64,000 nucleotides of DNA, from positions 2,542,001 to 2,606,000 of the forward strand of contig NZ_CP024621.1 in NCBI RefSeq assembly GCF_009846525.1, written 5' to 3'. Below, piece by piece: positions 18,481 to 26,823 of this stretch. The DNA is from Halomonas meridiana (lineage in GTDB: Bacteria; Pseudomonadota; Gammaproteobacteria; Pseudomonadales; Halomonadaceae). A program made the position numbers and the translations under genes. How positions within the stretch are numbered: position 1 is the first letter of the stretch; each line of letters begins with the position of its first letter. Below the pieces are notes generated by a model that was not told where the DNA came from, did not search any database, and saw only the letters and a list, made by a program, of their open reading frames with translations.

Positions 18481-19455
18481 TTAGCCAAGCAGATGCTCGA
18501 CGGCAGCACGCTCTTCGCGCAGTTCTTTCTCGGTGGCTTGCATCTTCTCTTTGCTGAATGCATCCAGCTCGAAACCTTGTACGATTTCGTATTTGCCACC
18601 CTGGCAACGAACCGGGTAGGAGTAGATGATGCCTTCGGCGATGCCGTAGCTGCCGTCGGAAGGAATCGCCATGCTGACGATGCCGTCGCAACCCAGCGCC
18701 CAATCGCGCATGTGGTCGATGGCAGAAGACGCAGCAGAAGCGGCAGAGGACGCACCGCGCGCTTTGATGATGGCGGCACCGCGCTGTTGAACGGTCGGGA
18801 TGAAGTCGTTTTCGTACCAGTCACGCTCGACCAGATCGAAAGCGGCTTTGCCGTCGACTTTGCACTGGGCCAGATCCGGGTACTGGGTGGCACTGTGGTT
18901 GCCCCAGATGATCATGTTTTCGACGTCCGTGACGTGCTTGCCAGTTTTTTGAGCCAGCTGCGTCAGCGCGCGGTTGTGGTCCAGACGCGTCATGGCAGTG
19001 AACTGGCCTGCGTCCAGATCCGGCGCGTTGCAAGAAGCAATCAGCGCGTTGGTGTTGGCCGGGTTACCGACGACCAACACTTTGACGTCACGGCTGGCGT
19101 GGTCGTTCAGCGCTTTGCCTTGTACAGAGAAGATCGCGGCGTTGGCTTCCAGCAGATCTTTACGCTCCATACCCGGGCCACGCGGACGCGCACCTACCAG
19201 CAGGGCGAAATCGGCATCTTTGAAGGCAACGTTCGGGTCGTCGGTGGCAACGATGTCTTGTACCAGCGGGAACGCACAGTCGTTGACTTCCATCACGACG
19301 CCGTTCAGCGCGTCCATCGCTTGAGGAATTTCGAGAAGCTGGAGAATGACGGGCTGATCCGGCCCCAGCATGTCGCCAGCGGCAATACGGAAAATAAGAG
19401 AGTAGCTGATCTGGCCGGCACCGCCGGTAATCGCAATACGTACTGGATCTTTCAT
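18481..19455 (-). CDS. mdh: Malate dehydrogenase (NAD-dependent, lactate-dehydrogenase-like fold)
   Basis: TCA-cycle enzyme of 324 residues interconverting malate and oxaloacetate. It has the NAD motif [11 protein letters not shown] near residue 11, the substrate arginines in [25 protein letters not shown], and the catalytic His in [13 protein letters not shown]. The length and the GMERKDLL form match the group of malate dehydrogenases found in Halomonas and Burkholderia rather than the 312-residue E. coli type. Two adjacent ATGs occur; the second, at 19455, sits at better distance from AAGGAG. Confidence 0.96.
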   Translation of the reverse strand: MKDPVRIAITGGAGQISYSLIFRIAAGDMLGPDQPVILQLLEIPQAMDALNGVVMEVNDCAFPLVQDIVATDDPNVAFKDADFALLVGARPRGPGMERKDLLEANAAIFSVQGKALNDHASRDVKVLVVGNPANTNALIASCNAPDLDAGQFTAMTRLDHNRALTQLAQKTGKHVTDVENMIIWGNHSATQYPDLAQCKVDGKAAFDLVERDWYENDFIPTVQQRGAAIIKARGASSAASAASSAIDHMRDWALGCDGIVSMAIPSDGSYGIAEGIIYSYPVRCQGGKYEIVQGFELDAFSKEKMQATEKELREERAAVEHLLG

Positions 19456-19683
19456 CATTGCTCCTTGATGGTTCGCCTAATGGAGGTTCGCCTGGTAAAG
19501 AATAGCGCCACGATGTTATGCCCAGATGCTCAAAAACTCAATCAGACATGAGACGACTACCCATTTGCCCGCGGGCTTGGTACTCGCTGAAAACGGCCAG
19601 TTACGCTATGGTGTGACGGGCTGCGGCACCTTCCTTACCGCACTCTTTATCTTTTGTCATCCTATTTGGAACCGTGACTTCCC

Positions 19684-20775
19684 ATGCGACGAATTCCCCC
19701 CTCTTACGCGCTGGCAAGCCTTCTGGTGCTGGCGTTAGTGGTATGGCTGGCCGTTGGCGATTTTCAGCAGTTTCAATCGTCACCTCCTGAAAGTGCAGCA
19801 GAGGAAGCCGAGACCCTTCCCCGCGTCGAGGTAAACACTCAGCAGAGCACGCCCTATATTCCCCAGCAGGTGCTGCAGGGCCAGCTGACCGCCGAGCGCG
19901 AAACGGTGCTGCGTGCCAACGTCGGGGGGTATGTAGCAGAGAAGCCGATTGAGCAAGGAGAAAGCGTGCGCCAGGGCGAAACGCTACTCGTGCTGGATAA
20001 CGATGCCCTGCCCGAGCGCTTGCAGCAGGCCAGAGACGAGCTAGCGCTGGCCGAAGCCGAGTACGCTGGCGCCCAGAACTTGCGCCGTCGCGAGCTAATT
20101 TCACAACCGGAACTGCTGCGCTTACAGAGTGCGCTCAGCGGCAGCGCGGCCCAAGTAGCTCAGCTCGAGAAGCAACTACAAGACACTCGCCCTACGGCCC
20201 CGTTCGAGGGCGTATTAGACCGCGTACAGGTGGAGCTTGGCGATCTGCTCCAGCCTGGCGAAGAGTGGGCGCGCTTGATCGATGACCGCCGCTTGACCGG
20301 CACCGCCTGGGTATCTCAGCAGCAGGTAGGCGAATTGGCCGTTGGCTTGCCCGTGACGGCGCGCTTGCTCAACGGCGGCTCGCTCACCGGCGAAGTCAGC
20401 TATATCAGCAGCCGGGCAGAAGAAGCTACCCGCTCCTTCTATATCGAAGTAGCGCTCGATAACCCCGAGCGCCTGCGCCTGGCGGGCGGCAGCGCCGAGT
20501 TCACCATTACTTTGCCGCCTCGTCAGGTCCACACGCTCTCCCCGGCGCTGTTTAGCCTGGATGATCGGGGCCAGCTAGCCATCAAGCACTTGGATGACGA
20601 GGATCGTGTGGTGCAAACCGCCGTCGAGCTGGTGAGCGCCGACACCGAGCGCGCCTACGTCAGCGGACTCCCCAACCCGGTCACCCTCATTACGTTAGGG
20701 GCTGGTTTGGTGAACCCCGGCGACGCGGTAACGCCGGTGCCTGCCCAGGAAGGTGGACATGCGACAGCTGATTAA
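19684..20775 (+). CDS. RND efflux periplasmic adaptor (membrane fusion protein)
   Basis: Protein of 363 residues with an N-terminal membrane anchor (residues 8-25), then the biotinyl-lipoyl-like half motifs (VLRANVGGYVAEKPIEQGE and GVLDRVQVELGDLLQPGE) around a short alpha-hairpin of LeuGln-rich sequence, and a beta-barrel domain. It links the inner-membrane pump encoded next to an outer-membrane channel. The following pump gene starts within its last codons. No outer-membrane TolC-like gene is present, so the channel must be encoded elsewhere. The substrate is unknown. Confidence 0.9.
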   Translation: MRRIPPSYALASLLVLALVVWLAVGDFQQFQSSPPESAAEEAETLPRVEVNTQQSTPYIPQQVLQGQLTAERETVLRANVGGYVAEKPIEQGESVRQGETLLVLDNDALPERLQQARDELALAEAEYAGAQNLRRRELISQPELLRLQSALSGSAAQVAQLEKQLQDTRPTAPFEGVLDRVQVELGDLLQPGEEWARLIDDRRLTGTAWVSQQQVGELAVGLPVTARLLNGGSLTGEVSYISSRAEEATRSFYIEVALDNPERLRLAGGSAEFTITLPPRQVHTLSPALFSLDDRGQLAIKHLDDEDRVVQTAVELVSADTERAYVSGLPNPVTLITLGAGLVNPGDAVTPVPAQEGGHATAD

Positions 20776-23700
20776 TGCCGCCCTCACCCATACGCGTACT
20801 ACGCTGCTGCTGCTGGTAGGGCTTCTGCTGGCGGGCACTGCTGCATGGCAGATGATTCCCAAGGAGGCGAACCCGGACGTGACGATTCCGATCATCTACG
20901 TCTCCCTCGCCCTGGAAGGTGTCAGCCCCGAAGATGGCGAGCGGCTGCTGGTCCGCCCCATGGAGCAAGAACTGCGCGGCATCGAAGGGCTGCGTAAATT
21001 TACTGCGCAATCCAGCGAAGGGCATGGCTCGGTGACACTGGAGTTCGACCCCGGTTTTGACCCAGACACCGCGCTGGCCGATGTGCGCGAGCGCGTGGAT
21101 ATTGCCCGCAGCAGCCTGCCCGATGAAGCTGAAGAGCCTCGGGTGATGGAGGTGAATGTCTCGGAGTTCCCCGTTCTGAGTATCGGCCTCTCCGGCGACC
21201 TGGATACCCGCGAGCGTATGACCATCGCTCGGCGACTGAAAGAGGAAATCGAAGGCATCGCCGACGTGCTGGAAGTGGACATCGCCGGGGAGCGTGAGGA
21301 CCTTTTAGAAATTGTCGTCGACCCACTGGTGCTAGAGAGCTACGGCGTCGATTTTGATACCCTCTTCAACCAAGTTTCCCGCAATAACCGTTTGGTGGCA
21401 GCCGGTAGCCTGGATACCGGCGCGGGGCGGCTGGCACTCAAAGTGCCCGGCATTATCGAGTCGCTGAACGATGTGATGAACATGCCTGTAAAGGTCGAGG
21501 GTGATCAAGTCGTCACCTTTGGCGACGTGGCTTGGATTCACCCTACCTACAAAGAGGCCGAAGGGTTCGCCCGCATTGATGGTCAGCCCGCCGTGGTGCT
21601 GGAAATTTCCAAACGCGCGGGGGCCAATATCATCGCCACCATCGAGGCGGTGCGCGCGACCTTTGCCCAAGCCGAGGACCTTTTGCCCGAGCAGCTGCGC
21701 GTCACGACCATCTTGGACGAGTCCGTCACGGTCCAGAGCATGCTGTCTGAGCTGCTCAATAACGTGTTGACCGCCGTGGTGCTGGTGCTGGTCGTGGTGG
21801 TCGCTGTGATGGGCTGGCGGATGGCGCTGCTGGTGGGGCTGACGATTCCGGGGGCATTTCTCACCGGTATTCTGCTGGTGTGGGCGTTTGGTTTTACGCT
21901 CAATATCGTGGTGCTGTTTGCGCTGATTCTCGTGGCGGGCATGCTGGTGGATGGGGCCATCGTGGTCAGCGAGTTGGCGGACCGCTACCTGCACGAAGGC
22001 CAAGCGCCGCATCAAGCATGGCTCAACGCGGCCTCGCGCATGAGCTGGCCGGTGATTGCTTCCACGGCAACGACACTCGCCGTATTCATCCCGCTACTGT
22101 TCTGGCCCGGCGTGGTGGGCCAATTCATGAAGTACCTACCCGCCACGGTGATTTTGTGCCTGCTAGCCTCGCTGGCCATGGCGCTGGTATTTCTGCCCAC
22201 CCTTGGCCGCCTGTTCACCCGCACCTCGCAGGCGAGTGGCACCGGGCCGATAGATGAAAGTACAGCGCTTGGGCGTGGGTATCGTCGGATCTTGAGCCGC
22301 CTGCTTCAGCATCCTGCCTGGGTATTGCTGTTTGCGGTACTGCTGATTGCCCTACTCTACACCGGCTATGCGCGCTTCAATCATGGCGTGGATTTCTTCC
22401 CTAACGTCGAGCCGGACAGCGCTCAAGTACTGGTGCGCGCCCGCGGTGATTTTTCGGCGGAGGAAACCGATGCCATTTTGCAGCGCGTGGAGCAGCGGCT
22501 GGGCGGACTGAGCGAAGTGGAAGCGCTCTATGCGCGCTCTTATGCCGTGCCCGATCAACAGATGGGCAGCGATGTGATTGGCATGCTGCAGTTTCAGTTC
22601 ATCGACTGGCACCAGCGCCGCCCCGCGCGCACTATTCTGGCGGATATGGCCGAACGTACGCAGGATATCCCGGGTATTACCTTGGAGTTCCAAGAGCAGG
22701 AGATGGGCCCCGGCGGTGGTAAACCTATCGTGCTGGAGGTCAGTGCGACCGACCCAGAGGTTGCCGATGCGGGGGTCGACCAACTGACGGCCATGATGCG
22801 CCAACTGGGCGGTTTCACCGATATTCAGGATAACCGCAGCTTGCCGGGGGTCGAGTGGCAGGTGAACGTGGATCGTGAAGCCGCCGCCCGCATGGGAACC
22901 GACATCACCACGATTGGTAGCGCCGTGCAGCTACTCACGACCGGGCTGCAAGTAGCGTCTTACCGCCCGCCCACGGTAAACGACGAGGTGGATATTCGGG
23001 TGCGACTGCCGGAGAACTGGCGCACGCTGAATCAGCTCGAGCGTTTGACGATTAATACCCCGCGCGGTCAGGTACCGATTTCACACTTTGTAGAGATCAC
23101 CCCTGCGCCGAAAGTGGGCACGCTCAACCGTATCGATGGTCGCCGTGCCATTACGGTAGAGGCTGACTTAGCGCCAGGGTTCTTAGCCGATGAGCGGCTG
23201 CGCGCGCTATTAGACGCAGGCCAAGGTCAATTGCCCGACGGCTTGATGGTCAACGTCGCCGGTGAACAGGAGGATCAGCAGGAGTCGATGCAGTTTCTGG
23301 TCGGTGCTTTCTTGATTGCAATTGGCTTGATGGCACTGATTCTGGTGACGCAGTTCAATAGCTACTACCAAGCAGCGCTGGTGCTCTCGGCGATTGTGTT
23401 TTCCACCGCCGGAGTGTTGATGGGCTTGCTCATTACCGGGCAGGCTTTTGGCATCGTCATGGTGGGTATGGGGGTCATCGCGCTGGCAGGCATCGTGGTG
23501 AACAACAATATCGTGCTGATCGATACCTATAACGAGCTACGCGCCGATGGCATGCCACCTGCGCAGGCGGCGTTGGAAGCGGGTTGCTTACGCCTGCGGC
23601 CCGTGTTGCTCACGGCCATTACCACGGTGCTAGGTTTGATGCCGATGGTATTAGGGGTGAACGTGAACCTCTTCGCCCCGGCGCTTGGGTTCAACGCCCC

Positions 23701-23827
23701 TTCCGCCCAGTGGTGGACACAGATGTCCAGCGCGATCGCTGGCGGCCTCACCTTTGCCACCGCCCTTACCCTGCTGCTCACTCCCTGCATGCTGGTGATT
23801 GGCGGGGCGTTGAGGCGTAACAAGTAA
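20759..23827 (+). CDS. RND-family efflux pump inner-membrane transporter
   Basis: Protein of 1022 residues with the RND pattern: a first transmembrane helix (TLLLLVGLLLAG), a large periplasmic loop, six helices, a second loop, and a last helix group. The proton-relay region reads VAGMLVDGAIVVSE. Repeated halves are visible (GWRMALLVGLTIPGAF and FNSYYQAALVLSAIVF regions). The ATG at 20759 follows AGGAAGG and overlaps the adaptor gene by 17 nt. It works with the adaptor to expel compounds from the periplasm or membrane; the single-D form of the helix-4 motif is common in broad drug or metabolite pumps, so specificity stays open. Confidence 0.93.
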   Translation: MRQLINAALTHTRTTLLLLVGLLLAGTAAWQMIPKEANPDVTIPIIYVSLALEGVSPEDGERLLVRPMEQELRGIEGLRKFTAQSSEGHGSVTLEFDPGFDPDTALADVRERVDIARSSLPDEAEEPRVMEVNVSEFPVLSIGLSGDLDTRERMTIARRLKEEIEGIADVLEVDIAGEREDLLEIVVDPLVLESYGVDFDTLFNQVSRNNRLVAAGSLDTGAGRLALKVPGIIESLNDVMNMPVKVEGDQVVTFGDVAWIHPTYKEAEGFARIDGQPAVVLEISKRAGANIIATIEAVRATFAQAEDLLPEQLRVTTILDESVTVQSMLSELLNNVLTAVVLVLVVVVAVMGWRMALLVGLTIPGAFLTGILLVWAFGFTLNIVVLFALILVAGMLVDGAIVVSELADRYLHEGQAPHQAWLNAASRMSWPVIASTATTLAVFIPLLFWPGVVGQFMKYLPATVILCLLASLAMALVFLPTLGRLFTRTSQASGTGPIDESTALGRGYRRILSRLLQHPAWVLLFAVLLIALLYTGYARFNHGVDFFPNVEPDSAQVLVRARGDFSAEETDAILQRVEQRLGGLSEVEALYARSYAVPDQQMGSDVIGMLQFQFIDWHQRRPARTILADMAERTQDIPGITLEFQEQEMGPGGGKPIVLEVSATDPEVADAGVDQLTAMMRQLGGFTDIQDNRSLPGVEWQVNVDREAAARMGTDITTIGSAVQLLTTGLQVASYRPPTVNDEVDIRVRLPENWRTLNQLERLTINTPRGQVPISHFVEITPAPKVGTLNRIDGRRAITVEADLAPGFLADERLRALLDAGQGQLPDGLMVNVAGEQEDQQESMQFLVGAFLIAIGLMALILVTQFNSYYQAALVLSAIVFSTAGVLMGLLITGQAFGIVMVGMGVIALAGIVVNNNIVLIDTYNELRADGMPPAQAALEAGCLRLRPVLLTAITTVLGLMPMVLGVNVNLFAPALGFNAPSAQWWTQMSSAIAGGLTFATALTLLLTPCMLVIGGALRRNK

Positions 23828-23852
23828 AGGCTGGGCGGTGAACCGTTGTGAT

Positions 23853-23877
23853 TCAGGCAGCGACGTGCGCTGCCTGA
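23853..23877. terminator. Stem-loop between convergent RND pump and rsd genes
   Basis: A perfect 10-bp stem TCAGGCAGCG / CGCTGCCTGA with a 5-nt loop lies between two convergent genes. No T-run follows on either strand, so termination may be inefficient or Rho-assisted. Confidence 0.5.
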
Positions 23878-23887
23878 GGAGGAGGTG

Positions 23888-24376
23888 TCAAGCGGGAGAC
23901 TTGGCCTGCTGAGGGCTGTGGGCAGCGTGTAGCCGGGCGATGAGCTGGTCTTCCAATGCAAAGCGCTCAGTCAGCCCTTTGGCGAGGCGGTCGATCCAAG
24001 CGGGAAGCCGCGCCAGGTTCTGCTGGCAACGCACCGGAGAGGCGAAATCCTCGTCGAACTCCAGCACCATGGCCGTGGACATCTCTAGCCGTTCGAGCAG
24101 TTTAGCGGCGATCTGGAGTGCGCTGTCGTCGTCGAACGCTTTGGCTTCTTCCGCTAGCTGCGGATACACCTCGAAGTGTCCGGCGCTGATGTAATCCATC
24201 AGCAGTTCGCTAAAGGTATCGATGCGCGCCTTGCTGACGGCCTCTAGCTCTACGTCGCAGGCATCTTTTAGCTCAATGAAGCTCACCAGCAGCGCACGGC
24301 GTTGGTCCAGCCAGCGGTCGATCAGGCTGTGCACGCCCCCCCAGCGCTCCAGGGCATTTTTGCAATCTTCGAGCAT
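23888..24376 (-). CDS. rsd: Rsd/AlgQ-family anti-sigma70 regulator
   Basis: All-helical cytoplasmic protein of 162 residues, the usual Rsd length. The family opening MLEDCKNALERWGGVHSLID is preceded by GGAGAAAGCCCC, which sets the start at 24376; the open frame extends to 24496 without that signal. RQALLVSF-like and LTERFALEDQLIA segments match Rsd/AlgQ. Rsd binds sigma70 domain 4 and shifts RNA polymerase toward alternative sigma factors. It may help sigma54 and sigma28 compete at the promoters noted elsewhere in this window, which is inference only. Confidence 0.85.
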   Translation of the reverse strand: MLEDCKNALERWGGVHSLIDRWLDQRRALLVSFIELKDACDVELEAVSKARIDTFSELLMDYISAGHFEVYPQLAEEAKAFDDDSALQIAAKLLERLEMSTAMVLEFDEDFASPVRCQQNLARLPAWIDRLAKGLTERFALEDQLIARLHAAHSPQQAKSPA

Positions 24377-24502
24377 GGGGCTTTCTCCTTGCAGATAGCC
24401 GCCTTGAACAGGGCTAGACTCGCCTTTCCTTCTACCTCTGTCAATCGTGGCGGAGATGATTTCCTTGATACTGGATAGTGTGCCTTCGATAGTCAACGAT
24501 TA

Positions 24503-24537
24503 CGTCAGGCAGCCGCGACTAACTCGACCGCCTGACG
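24503..24537. other. Stem-loop downstream of dsbB
   Basis: Inverted repeat CGTCAGGC / GCCTGACG with a 19-nt loop lies six bases after the dsbB stop. There is no T-run; it may protect the mRNA 3' end or act as a weak terminator. Confidence 0.4.
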
Positions 24538-24543
24538 CCTATC

Positions 24544-25044
24544 CTAGCGCTTAATGGCCAGCCATAGAATACGCAGTGGCACCAGCGCGAGCACTAAAAA
24601 GCCAATCAGCGTCCAGGCGGGCAACGAGAGGCCTAACAGCATGAAGTCGATCTCGGCGCACTCGCCTGACCCTGTCAGCACCCTCGCCACGACCTCCTGC
24701 ATGGGCAGAATGTCCATCATGTAATCGAGCCCCGGGCCGCAGCTCGGCACTTCATCGGCAGGCAGACCTTGTAGCCATACGTGGCGACCGGCAATGAACG
24801 CGCCAGTGCCCACGGCCGCAAGCCCTAATACGCCGTAGATGCCTTTGCCTACACCGCCTTTGGGGTTATGAATGGCCGCTACCGCCAACACCAACCCTGC
24901 CGCAATGACCGCAACGCGCTGAAAGATACACAGCGGGCAAGGTTCCAAACCGACGATGTGTTCGAGGCTCAAGGCGACGGCCATCATCAGTACGCAAAAG
25001 GCAACACCGGCGAGCGCTGCCGGACGAATGGCGGGTGTAATCAT
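24544..25044 (-). CDS. dsbB: Disulfide bond formation protein B
   Basis: Inner-membrane quinone-linked oxidase of 166 residues that reoxidises DsbA. Four hydrophobic helices are visible. The redox pairs are C36/C39 in EPCPLCIFQR and C102/C129 in the second periplasmic loop (SCGPGLD and SGECAEI). Its start overlaps the end of gshA by 4 nt. The window also encodes DsbG (53.8 kb), so two parts of the periplasmic disulfide system are here, though not linked. Confidence 0.95.
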   Translation of the reverse strand: MITPAIRPAALAGVAFCVLMMAVALSLEHIVGLEPCPLCIFQRVAVIAAGLVLAVAAIHNPKGGVGKGIYGVLGLAAVGTGAFIAGRHVWLQGLPADEVPSCGPGLDYMMDILPMQEVVARVLTGSGECAEIDFMLLGLSLPAWTLIGFLVLALVPLRILWLAIKR

Positions 25045-26690
25045 TGAGCGTCCTCGGAGGGGAGTGCAGACAGTGCCCGTGACTCACGCGCTTTGGCAAA
25101 ATAGCTTTCAAGAAACGCGCTAAAGCTCTCTTGATCGGCCTCTTCGATATCCCGCTGCTGCTGATGCGAGGTATCGATCAACTGCGCCAACAGCGCTTCG
25201 CGTGAGCGCAGCATCGGCGTAGCTTTCAGCTTATCCGCTTGTGCCTGGGCCATCTCAAGCAGCGTGTCGCTAAGCGAGCCATTACCTTCCTGTAAACGCG
25301 CCAGCATCTTTCCTGACGGCGTTAGCGATGGGTCTTCGAGACGCGGTGCCAGGTCGTCGAGCGCAGCGGCATGAGGCGCACCCTCTTCGACCGCATCGAG
25401 CAATCGCGCCACTTCCCTCATTTCCGCAAAGATTTGCTCACTCCACTCAGGCAGCGTGACCGACTCACCATCCCGCATTAGGCGCAGGTCCGGGTCGCGC
25501 CCCCGCTCCACCACCAAACGGCGGTTATCGTCTAAACGATCACACTCTTCGTCGGAGATCCAAGGGCTATCGCTGAGCAAACACCACATCAAGAACGTAT
25601 CGACAAAGCGCATCTGGGTTTCGGTCACGCCCAGCGGGTCGAACGGGTTGAGGTCCAGGCAGCGCACTTCGATGTACTCGACGCCCCGAGCTTCCAGCGC
25701 TTGGCTTGGCGTTTCGTTGTGCTTGGCGACGCGCTTGGGCCGAATGTCGCTGTAGTACTCGTTTTCGATCTGCAGGATATTGGCGTTGAGCTGCTGCCAC
25801 TCATCGCCGTTTCTAACGCCCAGCGCCTCGTAATCGGGCCAGGGCGTGGAGATGGCGTGACGCAGCGTATTGACGTAATTCGACAGCGAGTTGAAGCAAA
25901 TTTTGAGCTGCGACTGCACCTTGTTTTGGTAGCCGAGATCCGACATGCGTAGCGTCGTGGCATAAGGCGCGTAGTAGGTGTCGTCACTCAGCGGCTGGAG
26001 CTTATCCGGCACTTGGCCATGGGGCAGGAAGCTCTTGTCGATGGCCGGAGAGGCACCAAACAAATAGAGCAACAGCCAGCTATGGCGGCGGAAGTGACGA
26101 ATCATTCCGAAATAACGAGTCGAGCGGTAGTCGTTGAAGGGAATATTGGTGGCTTTTTCCATTTCCCGCAGGGCGTGCCACATATCCTCCGGCAACGATA
26201 CGTTGTAATGCACGCCGGCGATGGCCTGCATGATACGCCCGTAGCGCACATCCAGTCCCTTGCGATAGACATGCTTCATGGTGCCCACGTTGGAGCTGCC
26301 GTAATCCGCAATGGGAACGCTATCGTTACCTGACAGCCTTGAGGGCATGCTACCCGGCCAAATCCACTCGTTTTCCAAGTGGTGATAGGTAAAGGTGTGC
26401 AGGTCGGATAAAAAGGCCAGCGCCTCTTTCGGCTCGGAGTACACCGGGGTGATGTACTCTAGTAGCGCCTCGGAGTAATCGGTGGTGATATGCGGGTGAG
26501 TCAGCTTCGACCCGAGCGCATGGGGATGCGCCGTTTGCGCAATATGGCCGTTGGCATCGACACGCAGCCCCTCTTTCTCTAGCCCGCGACGCAAGCGCCT
26601 TAAACGCCCTAGCCGTGCACTCGGCAGCAGCCGCTCTACCTGGGCGGTGAGCGAAGGTGGCACAGTGAGTGGTTCAGACAAGGTGAACAC
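25041..26690 (-). CDS. gshA: Glutamate-cysteine ligase (class I, E. coli type)
   Basis: Enzyme of 549 residues making gamma-glutamylcysteine, the first step of glutathione synthesis. The class I signature appears in RRGLEKEGLRVD, HPHITTDYSEALLEYITP and the ENEWIWPGSMPSRL region; a STRYFGMIRHF stretch follows. The length is slightly above the E. coli enzyme (518), mostly at the C-terminus. It overlaps dsbB by 4 nt, grouping cytoplasmic thiol and periplasmic disulfide functions in one transcript. AAGGAGTG precedes the ATG. Confidence 0.95.
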   Translation of the reverse strand: MFTLSEPLTVPPSLTAQVERLLPSARLGRLRRLRRGLEKEGLRVDANGHIAQTAHPHALGSKLTHPHITTDYSEALLEYITPVYSEPKEALAFLSDLHTFTYHHLENEWIWPGSMPSRLSGNDSVPIADYGSSNVGTMKHVYRKGLDVRYGRIMQAIAGVHYNVSLPEDMWHALREMEKATNIPFNDYRSTRYFGMIRHFRRHSWLLLYLFGASPAIDKSFLPHGQVPDKLQPLSDDTYYAPYATTLRMSDLGYQNKVQSQLKICFNSLSNYVNTLRHAISTPWPDYEALGVRNGDEWQQLNANILQIENEYYSDIRPKRVAKHNETPSQALEARGVEYIEVRCLDLNPFDPLGVTETQMRFVDTFLMWCLLSDSPWISDEECDRLDDNRRLVVERGRDPDLRLMRDGESVTLPEWSEQIFAEMREVARLLDAVEEGAPHAAALDDLAPRLEDPSLTPSGKMLARLQEGNGSLSDTLLEMAQAQADKLKATPMLRSREALLAQLIDTSHQQQRDIEEADQESFSAFLESYFAKARESRALSALPSEDAQ

Positions 26691-26701
26691 TCCTTGTTAG
26701 T

Positions 26702-26724
26702 AAGGCCTGCATCGAGCAGGCCTT
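26702..26724. other. Stem-loop between tex and gshA
   Basis: A perfect 9-bp stem AAGGCCTGC / GCAGGCCTT with a 5-nt loop lies 12 bp upstream of gshA. It could end the tex transcript or sit in the gshA leader. No clear T-run follows. Confidence 0.45.
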
Positions 26725-26823
26725 GTTGACGTCAGCTGGCATTGCCATAACCATTACCCTGCTTTCTAATCGAGAATAGACAGCAGGATATGGCGGCAAT
26801 GGTTAAATATTCAAGACACGCGA

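Noticed and set aside
18493..19551. Long open frame on the plus strand opposite mdh
   Set aside because: It is the antisense shadow of the conserved mdh gene; no recognisable protein or ribosome binding site.
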